This document shows, one piece after another, positions 7,333-12,402 of a stretch of DNA of 12,402 nucleotides. This DNA comes from an uncultured Sulfurovum sp. (lineage in GTDB: Bacteria; Campylobacterota; Campylobacteria; Campylobacterales; Sulfurovaceae): the NCBI GenBank assembly GCA_947313765.1, contig CAMZNQ010000224.1, positions 1 to 12,402 on the forward strand. The letters are read 5' to 3'. How positions within the stretch are numbered: position 1 is the first letter of the stretch; every line of letters begins with the position of its first letter. Made by a program: the position numbers and the translations under genes. A model generated the notes under the pieces. The model saw nothing but the letters and a program-made list of their open reading frames with translations, ran no database searches and was not told where the DNA came from.

Positions 7333-7335
7333 AAT
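7327..7335 (+). promoter_or_regulatory. Predicted extended -10 (TGCTAAAAT) for the HTH regulator gene
   Basis: TGC-TAAAAT matches the extended -10 pattern TGnTATAAT with one mismatch. Transcription would begin near 7342, giving a short leader that carries the strong Shine-Dalgarno AGGAGG at 7350-7355. Confidence 0.4.
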
Positions 7336-7364
7336 ATAAGCTATAAAATAGGAGGCAATTTTAT

Positions 7365-8090
7365 ATGTTATCTAAAAATAAATATCTATATAATAATGAA
7401 GAAAAGTTAAATTATGTTATCAAAAAATTAAATTTAAAAACAAAAGATATTGCTAAAAAGCTTGAAATTAGTGATGGATTAATTTCACAAATACAAAATC
7501 ACTACAATGGAAAATTAAGAAAAATTCATCTTTATGCAATATGTAATGCATATAAAATTCCTATGGAGATTTTTGAAAATAAAGAGGTAAACAATACTAA
7601 GATTATTGACTCTTTACTTAAGCAAACTTCAAACATCAATACTATGTTTCAAAATAATTATAAACTTCTCTCTAAACTATTGGGAACATGGTATGTCTAT
7701 AGTTACCCTAGTAACCCTAACCTAACAGATATTTGGACTACTGAAACAAAAATTTATGAAAATTTTCATGTTGAAGATATGCATAAGAATTTAGGAAAGC
7801 TATATATTGGTAAAAACCAATCTATTATATTAAAAGAGAGCAATAATAGTAAAAATATAACTTCAATTACTTTTGATAATGATAGAATTACCTATGAAAT
7901 TTTTCCATTTTCACGTGTCTCCAAATCAAATAGTTTAAACAAAGAGTTATTTAATTTTGGATTTTTTTCAAGAAGAAAAATGGATAAAGAAGAAGCAAAA
8001 AAAGTATTGGGTAATGTTAGAGAAGTACAAATACAGATGAATTATGCTCTTTTAGAGCGTATTAATGGATGTATTAAAATAGAAGGATAA
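7365..8090 (+). CDS. XRE-type HTH regulator with unrecognised C-terminal domain
   Basis: 241 residues. Residues ~14-70 form a Cro/C1-type helix-turn-helix: LKTKDIAKKLEISDGLISQIQN is the helix-turn-recognition helix part, followed by LYAICNAYKIPMEIF as the usual closing helix. A charged linker (~75-105) precedes a predicted beta-rich domain (~106-241) that begins LLGTWYVYSYPSN, with alternating hydrophobic strands such as SIILKES, ITSITFD and RITYEIFPF. The GxW start vaguely recalls a small-ligand-binding barrel, but I do not recognise the family. Probable role: a one-component regulator of the divergent Sel1/TPR-CHAT unit and of itself. The start is fixed by a strong AGGAGG nine bases upstream. 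The stop is three bases before the following lipoprotein ATG, so the two form an operon. Confidence 0.82.
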   Translation: MLSKNKYLYNNEEKLNYVIKKLNLKTKDIAKKLEISDGLISQIQNHYNGKLRKIHLYAICNAYKIPMEIFENKEVNNTKIIDSLLKQTSNINTMFQNNYKLLSKLLGTWYVYSYPSNPNLTDIWTTETKIYENFHVEDMHKNLGKLYIGKNQSIILKESNNSKNITSITFDNDRITYEIFPFSRVSKSNSLNKELFNFGFFSRRKMDKEEAKKVLGNVREVQIQMNYALLERINGCIKIEG

Positions 8091-8093
8091 TGA

Positions 8094-8501
8094 ATGAAAA
8101 AACAGATTCTATATACCTTTATAATAGGCTTTGGAATATTAGGTTGTACCTCGTCACATACTCCAAGAGTAAATATAGAGCAAGAAACTTCTAGTAATAA
8201 TATTCTAACTATAGATTTAGACAAAGAGTTAAAATTAAATGGAGAAATAGAAGAAGTTCGAGGTAAAAATTCTAATATAATTGAAGGTTCAATCCTAATC
8301 AGTGATAATGATGAGGTATCTTTTAAAGGTGATATACTCGATAAATACTCTCCAGTTACAATTAAAGTTGGAGATAATGATGAAGTCTCTTTTTCAGGTA
8401 ATAGATACAGTATTAAGACTATGCAACTTAAATATGGCGATATAATTCAGATGAAAGATAAAAATAATAAAGTTTTTCTTGAGATGGAAGTCATAGAGTA
8501 G
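8094..8501 (+). CDS. Small putative lipoprotein with internal repeat
   Basis: 135 residues, no family recognised. The N-terminus is a signal peptide with a lipobox-like ILGC (Cys18). The mature part is predicted mostly beta: a Ser/Asn-rich stretch, then two similar segments, ISDNDEVSFKGDIL and VGDNDEVSFSGNRY, with DNDEVSF at 71-77 and again at 94-100 (23-residue offset), and a final strand KVFLEMEVIE. It may be a small duplicated beta fold exposed in the periplasm. AAGGA (8083-8087) lies six bases before the ATG and overlaps the end of the regulator gene, so the two are expected to be co-expressed. A role as an envelope sensor, ligand or protective partner for the neighbouring CHAT system is conceivable but unproven. 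Confidence 0.78.
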   Translation: MKKQILYTFIIGFGILGCTSSHTPRVNIEQETSSNNILTIDLDKELKLNGEIEEVRGKNSNIIEGSILISDNDEVSFKGDILDKYSPVTIKVGDNDEVSFSGNRYSIKTMQLKYGDIIQMKDKNNKVFLEMEVIE

Positions 8502-8526
8502 TAATTGCTACTACTCATTTTGTTTT
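8496..8526 (+). terminator. Rho-independent terminator after the regulator-lipoprotein operon
   Basis: GAGTAGTA (8496-8503) and TACTACTC (8509-8516) form a perfect 8-bp stem with a five-base loop, followed by ATTTTGTTTT. The stem includes the TAG stop codon of the lipoprotein gene. The T-rich tail is only on the plus strand. Confidence 0.72.
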
Positions 8527-8540
8527 CCCGTAATTAAAGT

Positions 8541-9572
8541 TCACTTACATTCAGAACGTGAAATATCTTTAGCATCGCCTTTTCCACCCTTTTTTTTGTC
8601 TGCTCCTAAACTAATCAATTCCATTTTATCTTGCTTGTACAAATAAATAAATGGTGTTTTCCAACCATCTTTAGGTAACTCTTTTAAGTAACCTTTATTT
8701 GAGTAGTTAGGATATTTAGTTGGATTTGGATTTGAAATTAGTGCTGTTAACCCCTCTTCTTGGGTAGGATATAGACCAGAATTATCAAGTTTAAAAAGTT
8801 GTAATGCATTATCAATTATATGCATATTTGAACAGGTTAAATTAGTTTTCAATTGAGATAAATTTGTACCTAACATCTTCTCCATTTCAGCCATTTTTTC
8901 CTCTTTTGTTAATATTTTTACATCAAAAATCTCTTTTTCATTCTCAACAATTTCTTTAGGTAGAAGAGGCTTTAATCTTGACAATATTGCATGAGTTGGT
9001 GAAACAAATTTCCAACCTTTATTCTCCTCATTGATTGCAATTAAACGGCTTGGTCTTTCAATCTTAACTAACATACTATTTTCATCAGAACTCATTTTAA
9101 TATCTTTACCTAACTGCATTTTTAAGACCTTTAAATTAAATTCTTTATATGCCTTTAATTTCTCTGGGTCATCTAGTATTGCTTGAACTTTAGCATAGGC
9201 TTCTTTGTTTGACTTATCAATAGGAGGTGTTATGTTCATCTCAATTGTAGTAGAAGAGTTAACAACTCCATATATACCTTTATCATAAGACTTAAGTGGT
9301 TTAACAATACTATAGGTAAATGATTCTACTTTAGGCATTTTCCCAATATCTTTAAGCGTTTTAAAATGCTTGAGTAGCATCTCTTTTGGTGTAATTTTAA
9401 ATACTGCTGGATAAATATATTCTAGTGTTCCTACCATATCTGATTTAATAGTAAGCTCTTTATACTTTTCTAGTGTATGCTCTAAACTCTTAATTGCATT
9501 ATTATCTTTAGCAATAACGGTTGTTGTGACTAGTCCTATTGTAATAATCACTGATGTAAAAAATTTGTTCAT
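8541..9572 (-). CDS. Exported protein with C-terminal GspG-type pseudopilin domain
   Basis: 343 residues. A Sec signal peptide (residues 1-21, ending VIA-KD) replaces the prepilin leader and long hydrophobic helix of true pseudopilins. Residues ~25-235 are a mixed alpha/beta region, starting LEHTLEKYKELTIKSD..LEYIYPAVFKI and including a helix rich in Lys/Glu; it looks like an NTF2-like periplasmic domain but I am not certain. Residues ~247-343 closely follow the globular domain of GspG, the major type II secretion pseudopilin: IDNALQLFKLDNSGLYPTQEEGLTAL, GYLKELPKDGWKTPFIY and LISLGADKKKGGKGDAKDI, with the Asp-rich calcium loop retained. The only cysteines, C247 and C342, bracket this domain and could form a disulfide. 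It cannot assemble as a normal pilus subunit. Start supported by AAGGA six bases upstream. Function unknown; possibly a periplasmic binding protein. Confidence 0.82.
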   Translation of the reverse strand: MNKFFTSVIITIGLVTTTVIAKDNNAIKSLEHTLEKYKELTIKSDMVGTLEYIYPAVFKITPKEMLLKHFKTLKDIGKMPKVESFTYSIVKPLKSYDKGIYGVVNSSTTIEMNITPPIDKSNKEAYAKVQAILDDPEKLKAYKEFNLKVLKMQLGKDIKMSSDENSMLVKIERPSRLIAINEENKGWKFVSPTHAILSRLKPLLPKEIVENEKEIFDVKILTKEEKMAEMEKMLGTNLSQLKTNLTCSNMHIIDNALQLFKLDNSGLYPTQEEGLTALISNPNPTKYPNYSNKGYLKELPKDGWKTPFIYLYKQDKMELISLGADKKKGGKGDAKDISRSECK

Positions 9573-9622
9573 TTTCTATCCTTATAATTAGTATGTTATT
9601 TTATCTACTCTTATTTAATAAT

Positions 9623-9997
9623 CTAGTAAATTTTTAGTAAAATTTTCATATCCTTTTTTGAATATACATGTTTAACTATAAGAATTACTTGAAGCATAAA
9701 GGAGAACACAAGTGTATAGATAACCCAATGCTCTTCAAAATATTTCATGGTAATCATAGTTGAGAGCATAAAGAAGAGTGTCCACAATAGTTCATCTTTG
9801 GTTTTTAGTCTAAAAACGTTACAGAAGAGAAAAAAGGTAAAACCAATGTAGAGAGGAAGCAAGAAGTAGTGTCCCAAATCTCCTATGTAGAGGTAGATAG
9901 AGACGGACGCACCTATGAGCAGTAGTATGAAAAGTATATCAAGTAGATTAATTCTGAAACCTCTCTCTTTTTGCACTTTAAATATTTGAAATTTCAT
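9623..9997 (-). CDS. Small four-helix membrane protein
   Basis: 124 residues, no family recognised. After a basic N-terminus (MKFQIFKVQKERGFR) there are four hydrophobic segments at roughly 17-38, 45-64, 70-86 and 91-110, and a basic C-terminus (KHVYSKKDMKILLK), so both ends are probably cytoplasmic. Its start overlaps the last 20 bases of the upstream DUF457 hydrolase gene, and GGAG lies nine bases before the ATG inside that gene, so the two are translated together. It is the last gene of the leftward operon. A helper of the membrane hydrolase is possible from position only. Confidence 0.75.
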   Translation of the reverse strand: MKFQIFKVQKERGFRINLLDILFILLLIGASVSIYLYIGDLGHYFLLPLYIGFTFFLFCNVFRLKTKDELLWTLFFMLSTMITMKYFEEHWVIYTLVFSFMLQVILIVKHVYSKKDMKILLKIY

Positions 9998-10838
9998 TAA
10001 TCAATTCTCCATTTTTATTAAATTTTAACGTTGTTGTGGCAAATTTACCCCCAAAGTTTCTTAGGGCTAAATCTTTAGCAATAATGGTTATAACATTCTC
10101 TTTCTCTTCAACAGAGACAATATGCAAAGCTCTTGTAACCTGCAAAATATCTTGAAAAAGTGGGCTTTTGTCTGTTAGATGATGCCATGCTTCATCTTGT
10201 TTAGGATGATAGATTTTATGGTAACTTTTTTTAGAAAAAGCATTGTAGTTGTAGGTCTGAATCTTCTCCTCATTGTGGTAAACAAAAAATTCAAAAGGAT
10301 TAAAAGCAGAGGGAATAACCATTTGAGCATTTAAGACTTTTTTTACCCTTCTTTGCATCATTTTTTTTAAAATAATATAGAGTAAAAAAGCACCAACGTA
10401 AAGCCATAGAGCAAAGTTAAAATAGAGCATAAGTCCTGTTAAAATTAGCAATAGGGTATCTACAAAAAATATGGCATCAAGTGCGTAACGTTTTTTCTGG
10501 AGTGGATAAAAGAGTCTAATTCCATAGGTATTACTGTAGTCTAATAAGCTATGAATCATCCACCCCATGAGTAAGGCAAAAAAGTTAATCCATTCAAAAT
10601 CTATCCAATAAGAGAGTAGCAAAATAATAACGATAGAATAGAGGGGAATAAGTAGTAATGAGTGTGAAAAACCTTGATGATTTTTCAAATAGAAACTCCG
10701 ACCAAAGAGAACCAAAAAAGCATCTAAATCTGCTACAACACTACCAACCAAAAAGAGAACTCCTGCAATGTTTTCATTGCAAGAGACAGCAATGGTTAAG
10801 CCAACAATACCTATGGCACTATGGTGTAGAATGTCCAT
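9978..10838 (-). CDS. YdjM/YfhP-type (DUF457) membrane-bound metal-dependent hydrolase
   Basis: 286 residues. The N-terminal ~165 residues hold about four or five membrane segments with conserved metal-site residues of the DUF457 family: HH at 5-6, VADLD with Asp37 and Asp39, NHQGFSHSLL with His54 and His59, HSLLDYSNTYGIRLFYP with His96 and Asp100, and KRYALDAIFFVD with Asp121 and Asp127. The C-terminal ~120 residues are a soluble, beta-rich domain (FNPFEFFVYHNEEKIQTYNYN and onward) like that of other long family members. Family members are annotated as inner-membrane metal-dependent hydrolases; E. coli YdjM is LexA-regulated. The true substrate is not established. The ATG lies six bases after the TAG of the ankyrin lipoprotein gene with no obvious Shine-Dalgarno, suggesting coupling; the 3' end overlaps the small membrane protein gene. 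Confidence 0.86.
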   Translation of the reverse strand: MDILHHSAIGIVGLTIAVSCNENIAGVLFLVGSVVADLDAFLVLFGRSFYLKNHQGFSHSLLLIPLYSIVIILLLSYWIDFEWINFFALLMGWMIHSLLDYSNTYGIRLFYPLQKKRYALDAIFFVDTLLLILTGLMLYFNFALWLYVGAFLLYIILKKMMQRRVKKVLNAQMVIPSAFNPFEFFVYHNEEKIQTYNYNAFSKKSYHKIYHPKQDEAWHHLTDKSPLFQDILQVTRALHIVSVEEKENVITIIAKDLALRNFGGKFATTTLKFNKNGELINEISNI

Positions 10839-10844
10839 TTATTT

Positions 10845-11381
10845 CTATTTGGAACTCATATTGGTCACGTAGTTATAAACAGCTTTGTTCTCTTCACATC
10901 CATCCCATGCTGAAAATCCTCGACTGTTTTTTGCTTTTATATCTACCCCTTTATCCATAAAATATTTTACAATCTCCAAAATGTCTTTTTTTTCAGATGC
11001 CAAACAGACAGAAGCTAAAACATTGTCACCATCACTATTTTTCACATTGACATTAGCCCCATGATTTACTAAAATCTTAATCGTCTCTAAAACTTTTTTA
11101 GACTCTTTTGTAAGCATAACAGCCTTAAATAGTGCCGTTTCTCCATCAGAATCTTTTGCATTGACATCTGCACCATGCTTTAAAAGAAGCTTGATGTTTT
11201 CATTGTGATGAAACATCGCCTCCCAAGTTAAACGGGTATTCCCATCTTCATCAATAGCATCTAAATTCTTCCCACTATTAATGTCATTTTGAATCTCATC
11301 TGCTGTTAATCTTGACATGCTAGATTGACACCCTGTTACAAATACTATTGCTAAAATTAGTAATATACTTTTTTTCTTCAT
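10845..11381 (-). CDS. Ankyrin-repeat lipoprotein
   Basis: 178 residues from the chosen start. A lipoprotein signal peptide ends in VTGC (lipidated Cys18). The mature protein carries about three to four ankyrin repeats, recognised by D-x-x-G-x-T and L-L-x-x-G-A-D-V-N patterns: IDEDGNTRLTWEAMFHHNENIKLLLKHGADVNAK, then DSDGETALFKAVML..IKILVNHGANVNVK, NSDGDNVLASVCLA..VKYFMDKGVDIKAK and a final NSRGFSAWDGCE. Such modules bind proteins. An ATG at 11393 is also in frame but has no ribosome binding site; the ATG at 11381 has GGAG six bases upstream. Its stop is six bases before the hydrolase gene. Sorting to inner or outer membrane cannot be settled. The partner is unknown; the membrane phosphatase and hydrolase next to it are candidates by position. 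Confidence 0.87.
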   Translation of the reverse strand: MKKKSILLILAIVFVTGCQSSMSRLTADEIQNDINSGKNLDAIDEDGNTRLTWEAMFHHNENIKLLLKHGADVNAKDSDGETALFKAVMLTKESKKVLETIKILVNHGANVNVKNSDGDNVLASVCLASEKKDILEIVKYFMDKGVDIKAKNSRGFSAWDGCEENKAVYNYVTNMSSK

Positions 11382-11417
11382 CTCAAACTCCATTATCTTT
11401 TTTTAAATTATAGCCTT

Positions 11418-12080
11418 TTATGAAAGTTTATTTTGTAAATCTTTGGTAAAATTTAACTGCCCTCCATTAGGTATTGCTAGTGGGCGACTCTCTTTAACTC
11501 TCTCTAAACCTTTACCAAAACTATCAACCAATTTTAAATCTTTTAATAAAATGGCTACAAATAAAGCTGAACGCCCATGACCATTGGCACAGTGAATGAG
11601 TACTCTTTTATTTTGAAAAACTGTTACATTTTCATAGAGACTACTTAAAGGCATTCCGTCAAGATTTGGGTAGCTAATATATTTAGACTCGTCCATACTC
11701 CTCTTTAAAAATTCAGCTGTTAAATCTACTACCATGTCATAAGAGCTATAATCAAAATTTCTAGCAGGTCGTGAAGCAATAAATATATGATTTTCAACAA
11801 CACTATCTACTCTATTTTCCCTGCTTATGAGCATTTGTAAAGCAAATACTACCCAAGAGAAGAGAAGCCAAGGAAGATTTACCCATAGAAGAAAATAGTT
11901 AATTGAGCCATCATTTTTTTTAGCCAAAATAAGCTTAGGATTATTGAAAGCATAAGCAGTTGTCATGACTATCAAATTGATTATGAGCCAAAGCAGTAGA
12001 TACTTAAATGGTGATACCAAGTCTAAAAATAGCCATGTAGCGTATAGTACTAACAGAGAAAAGAATAGAGTGAATTTCAT
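11418..12080 (-). CDS. Membrane-anchored dual-specificity-type phosphatase
   Basis: 220 residues. Three hydrophobic segments (about 5-22, 25-45 and 62-85) precede a cytoplasmic or periplasmic cysteine-dependent phosphatase domain (~95-220). The P-loop signature HCANGHGRS gives the nucleophile Cys164 and phosphate-binding Arg170 (C-x5-R), and Asp141 in YPNLDGMP is the likely general acid. IFIASRPARNFD and DMVVDLTAEF match the front of the DSP fold. The layout of membrane helices plus a C-terminal DSP recalls E. coli YnbD, which also has a membrane N-terminus. Substrate could be a phosphoprotein, phospholipid or phosphorylated sugar. It is the first gene of the leftward run; AGGGAAGA lies about seven bases before the ATG. 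The next gene starts 36 bases after its stop. Confidence 0.87.
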   Translation of the reverse strand: MKFTLFFSLLVLYATWLFLDLVSPFKYLLLWLIINLIVMTTAYAFNNPKLILAKKNDGSINYFLLWVNLPWLLFSWVVFALQMLISRENRVDSVVENHIFIASRPARNFDYSSYDMVVDLTAEFLKRSMDESKYISYPNLDGMPLSSLYENVTVFQNKRVLIHCANGHGRSALFVAILLKDLKLVDSFGKGLERVKESRPLAIPNGGQLNFTKDLQNKLS

Positions 12081-12117
12081 AAATTAATCTTCCCTAATCA
12101 CTAATATTCTTTTTTTC

Positions 12118-12402
12118 TCACCAACAATAATATCCAACTGAATGTTTAACCTCTTCTGTTTTTGGTGTATAGATAATATTATGAAAATAAGGGTATAAAA
12201 CACCAAAATAACACTCATCACCTATCTTAGACTTATGATAATCACTGCATGAAACCTTGTGTACAGGTACATTTTTAGGGTCTGATTTTGGATATTTGTC
12301 ATGTTTTGCTAAAAACTCAAAATATTTAGGTGTTGCAAAATATGTAAACTCATATAAAGACTTAACCGTTAAAAAATCTTCATAGTAGCTAACCATTTTA
12401 AC
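12118..12402 (-). CDS. Unrecognised protein with several cysteines, possibly 5'-truncated
   Basis: The frame is open to the right edge. An ATG at 12396 would give 92 residues, but only six bases precede it, so its ribosome binding site cannot be judged and the protein may begin outside the window. The sequence is rich in aromatic residues (YYEDF, YEFTYF, YFGVLYPYFHNIIY) with three cysteines (C50, C62, C91 from that ATG), the last next to the C-terminus (YYCW). No signal peptide or membrane helix is seen in the visible part. I do not recognise a family. It lies 38 bases upstream of the phosphatase gene on the same strand and could belong to that operon. Confidence 0.6.
   Translation of the reverse strand, partial: VKMVSYYEDFLTVKSLYEFTYFATPKYFEFLAKHDKYPKSDPKNVPVHKVSCSDYHKSKIGDECYFGVLYPYFHNIIYTPKTEEVKHSVGYYCW

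Noticed and set aside
8042..8224. 60-codon minus-strand frame across the regulator-lipoprotein junction
   Set aside because: Antisense to two genes with good starts and Shine-Dalgarno sites; no signal of its own.
9621..9645. TCTAGTAAATTTTTAGTAAAA looked like a further copy of the operator element at 7217
   Set aside because: It consists of the last codons and stop of the small membrane protein gene, matches only the TAGTAAAT part, and is easily produced by chance in such AT-rich DNA.
10658..10960. 100-codon open frame on the plus strand
   Set aside because: Lies antisense across the DUF457 hydrolase and ankyrin genes, has no ribosome binding site and an implausible Gln/His/Cys-rich product.
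11382..11393. ATG at 11393 as start of the ankyrin lipoprotein
   Set aside because: No ribosome binding site precedes it, while the in-frame ATG at 11381 has GGAG six bases upstream and gives a clean KKK-hydrophobic-lipobox leader.

Overview
The window is a strongly AT-rich, tightly packed bacterial segment. Its codon use (mostly A/T third positions), AGGAG/GGAG ribosome binding sites and protein families suggest a member of the Campylobacterota such as a Sulfurimonas-, Sulfurovum- or Arcobacter-like organism. That assignment is an impression from composition and protein style; no rRNA or marker gene is present. No tRNA, rRNA, CRISPR array, insertion sequence or phage gene was found.

Layout. 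(1) 2-829 (+) is the C-terminal part of a membrane-anchored TAXI-type TRAP solute-binding protein, running in from the left edge. (2) 1009-2634 (+) is a Kef/CPA2 cation:proton antiporter with a C-terminal NAD-binding RCK_N (TrkA-N) domain. It converges on rlpA, and a perfect palindrome spans both stop codons. (3) 2640-3332 (-) is rlpA, a DPBB plus SPOR septal peptidoglycan lytic protein. A perfect 19-nt palindrome covers its ribosome binding site. (4) 3333-3574 is non-coding and holds a REP-like hairpin and short repeats. (5) 3575-8501 is a divergent four-gene locus. Leftwards run a Sel1-repeat lipoprotein and a large exported TPR-CHAT (caspase-like) protein, joined stop-to-start. Rightwards run an XRE-type HTH regulator with an unrecognised C-terminal domain and a small lipoprotein. 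The 193-bp divergent promoter region carries three related operator-like elements placed at both predicted promoters. (6) 8541-9572 (-) is an exported protein carrying a GspG pseudopilin globular domain but no pilin helix. (7) 9623-12080 (-) is a probable four-gene operon: membrane-bound cysteine-dependent phosphatase, ankyrin-repeat lipoprotein, YdjM/YfhP-type (DUF457) membrane metal-dependent hydrolase, and a small four-helix membrane protein. (8) 12118 to the right edge (-) is an unrecognised protein with several cysteines, possibly truncated at its 5' end.

How the genes fit together. Almost every product is predicted to act in the membrane, periplasm or outer membrane. The strongest candidate for an undescribed system is the divergent locus in (5): a cytoplasmic regulator, two lipoproteins and an exported caspase-like protease with an intact His/Cys dyad, apparently sharing operators. 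The gene content is seen directly; the idea that they form one envelope-directed system is inference.
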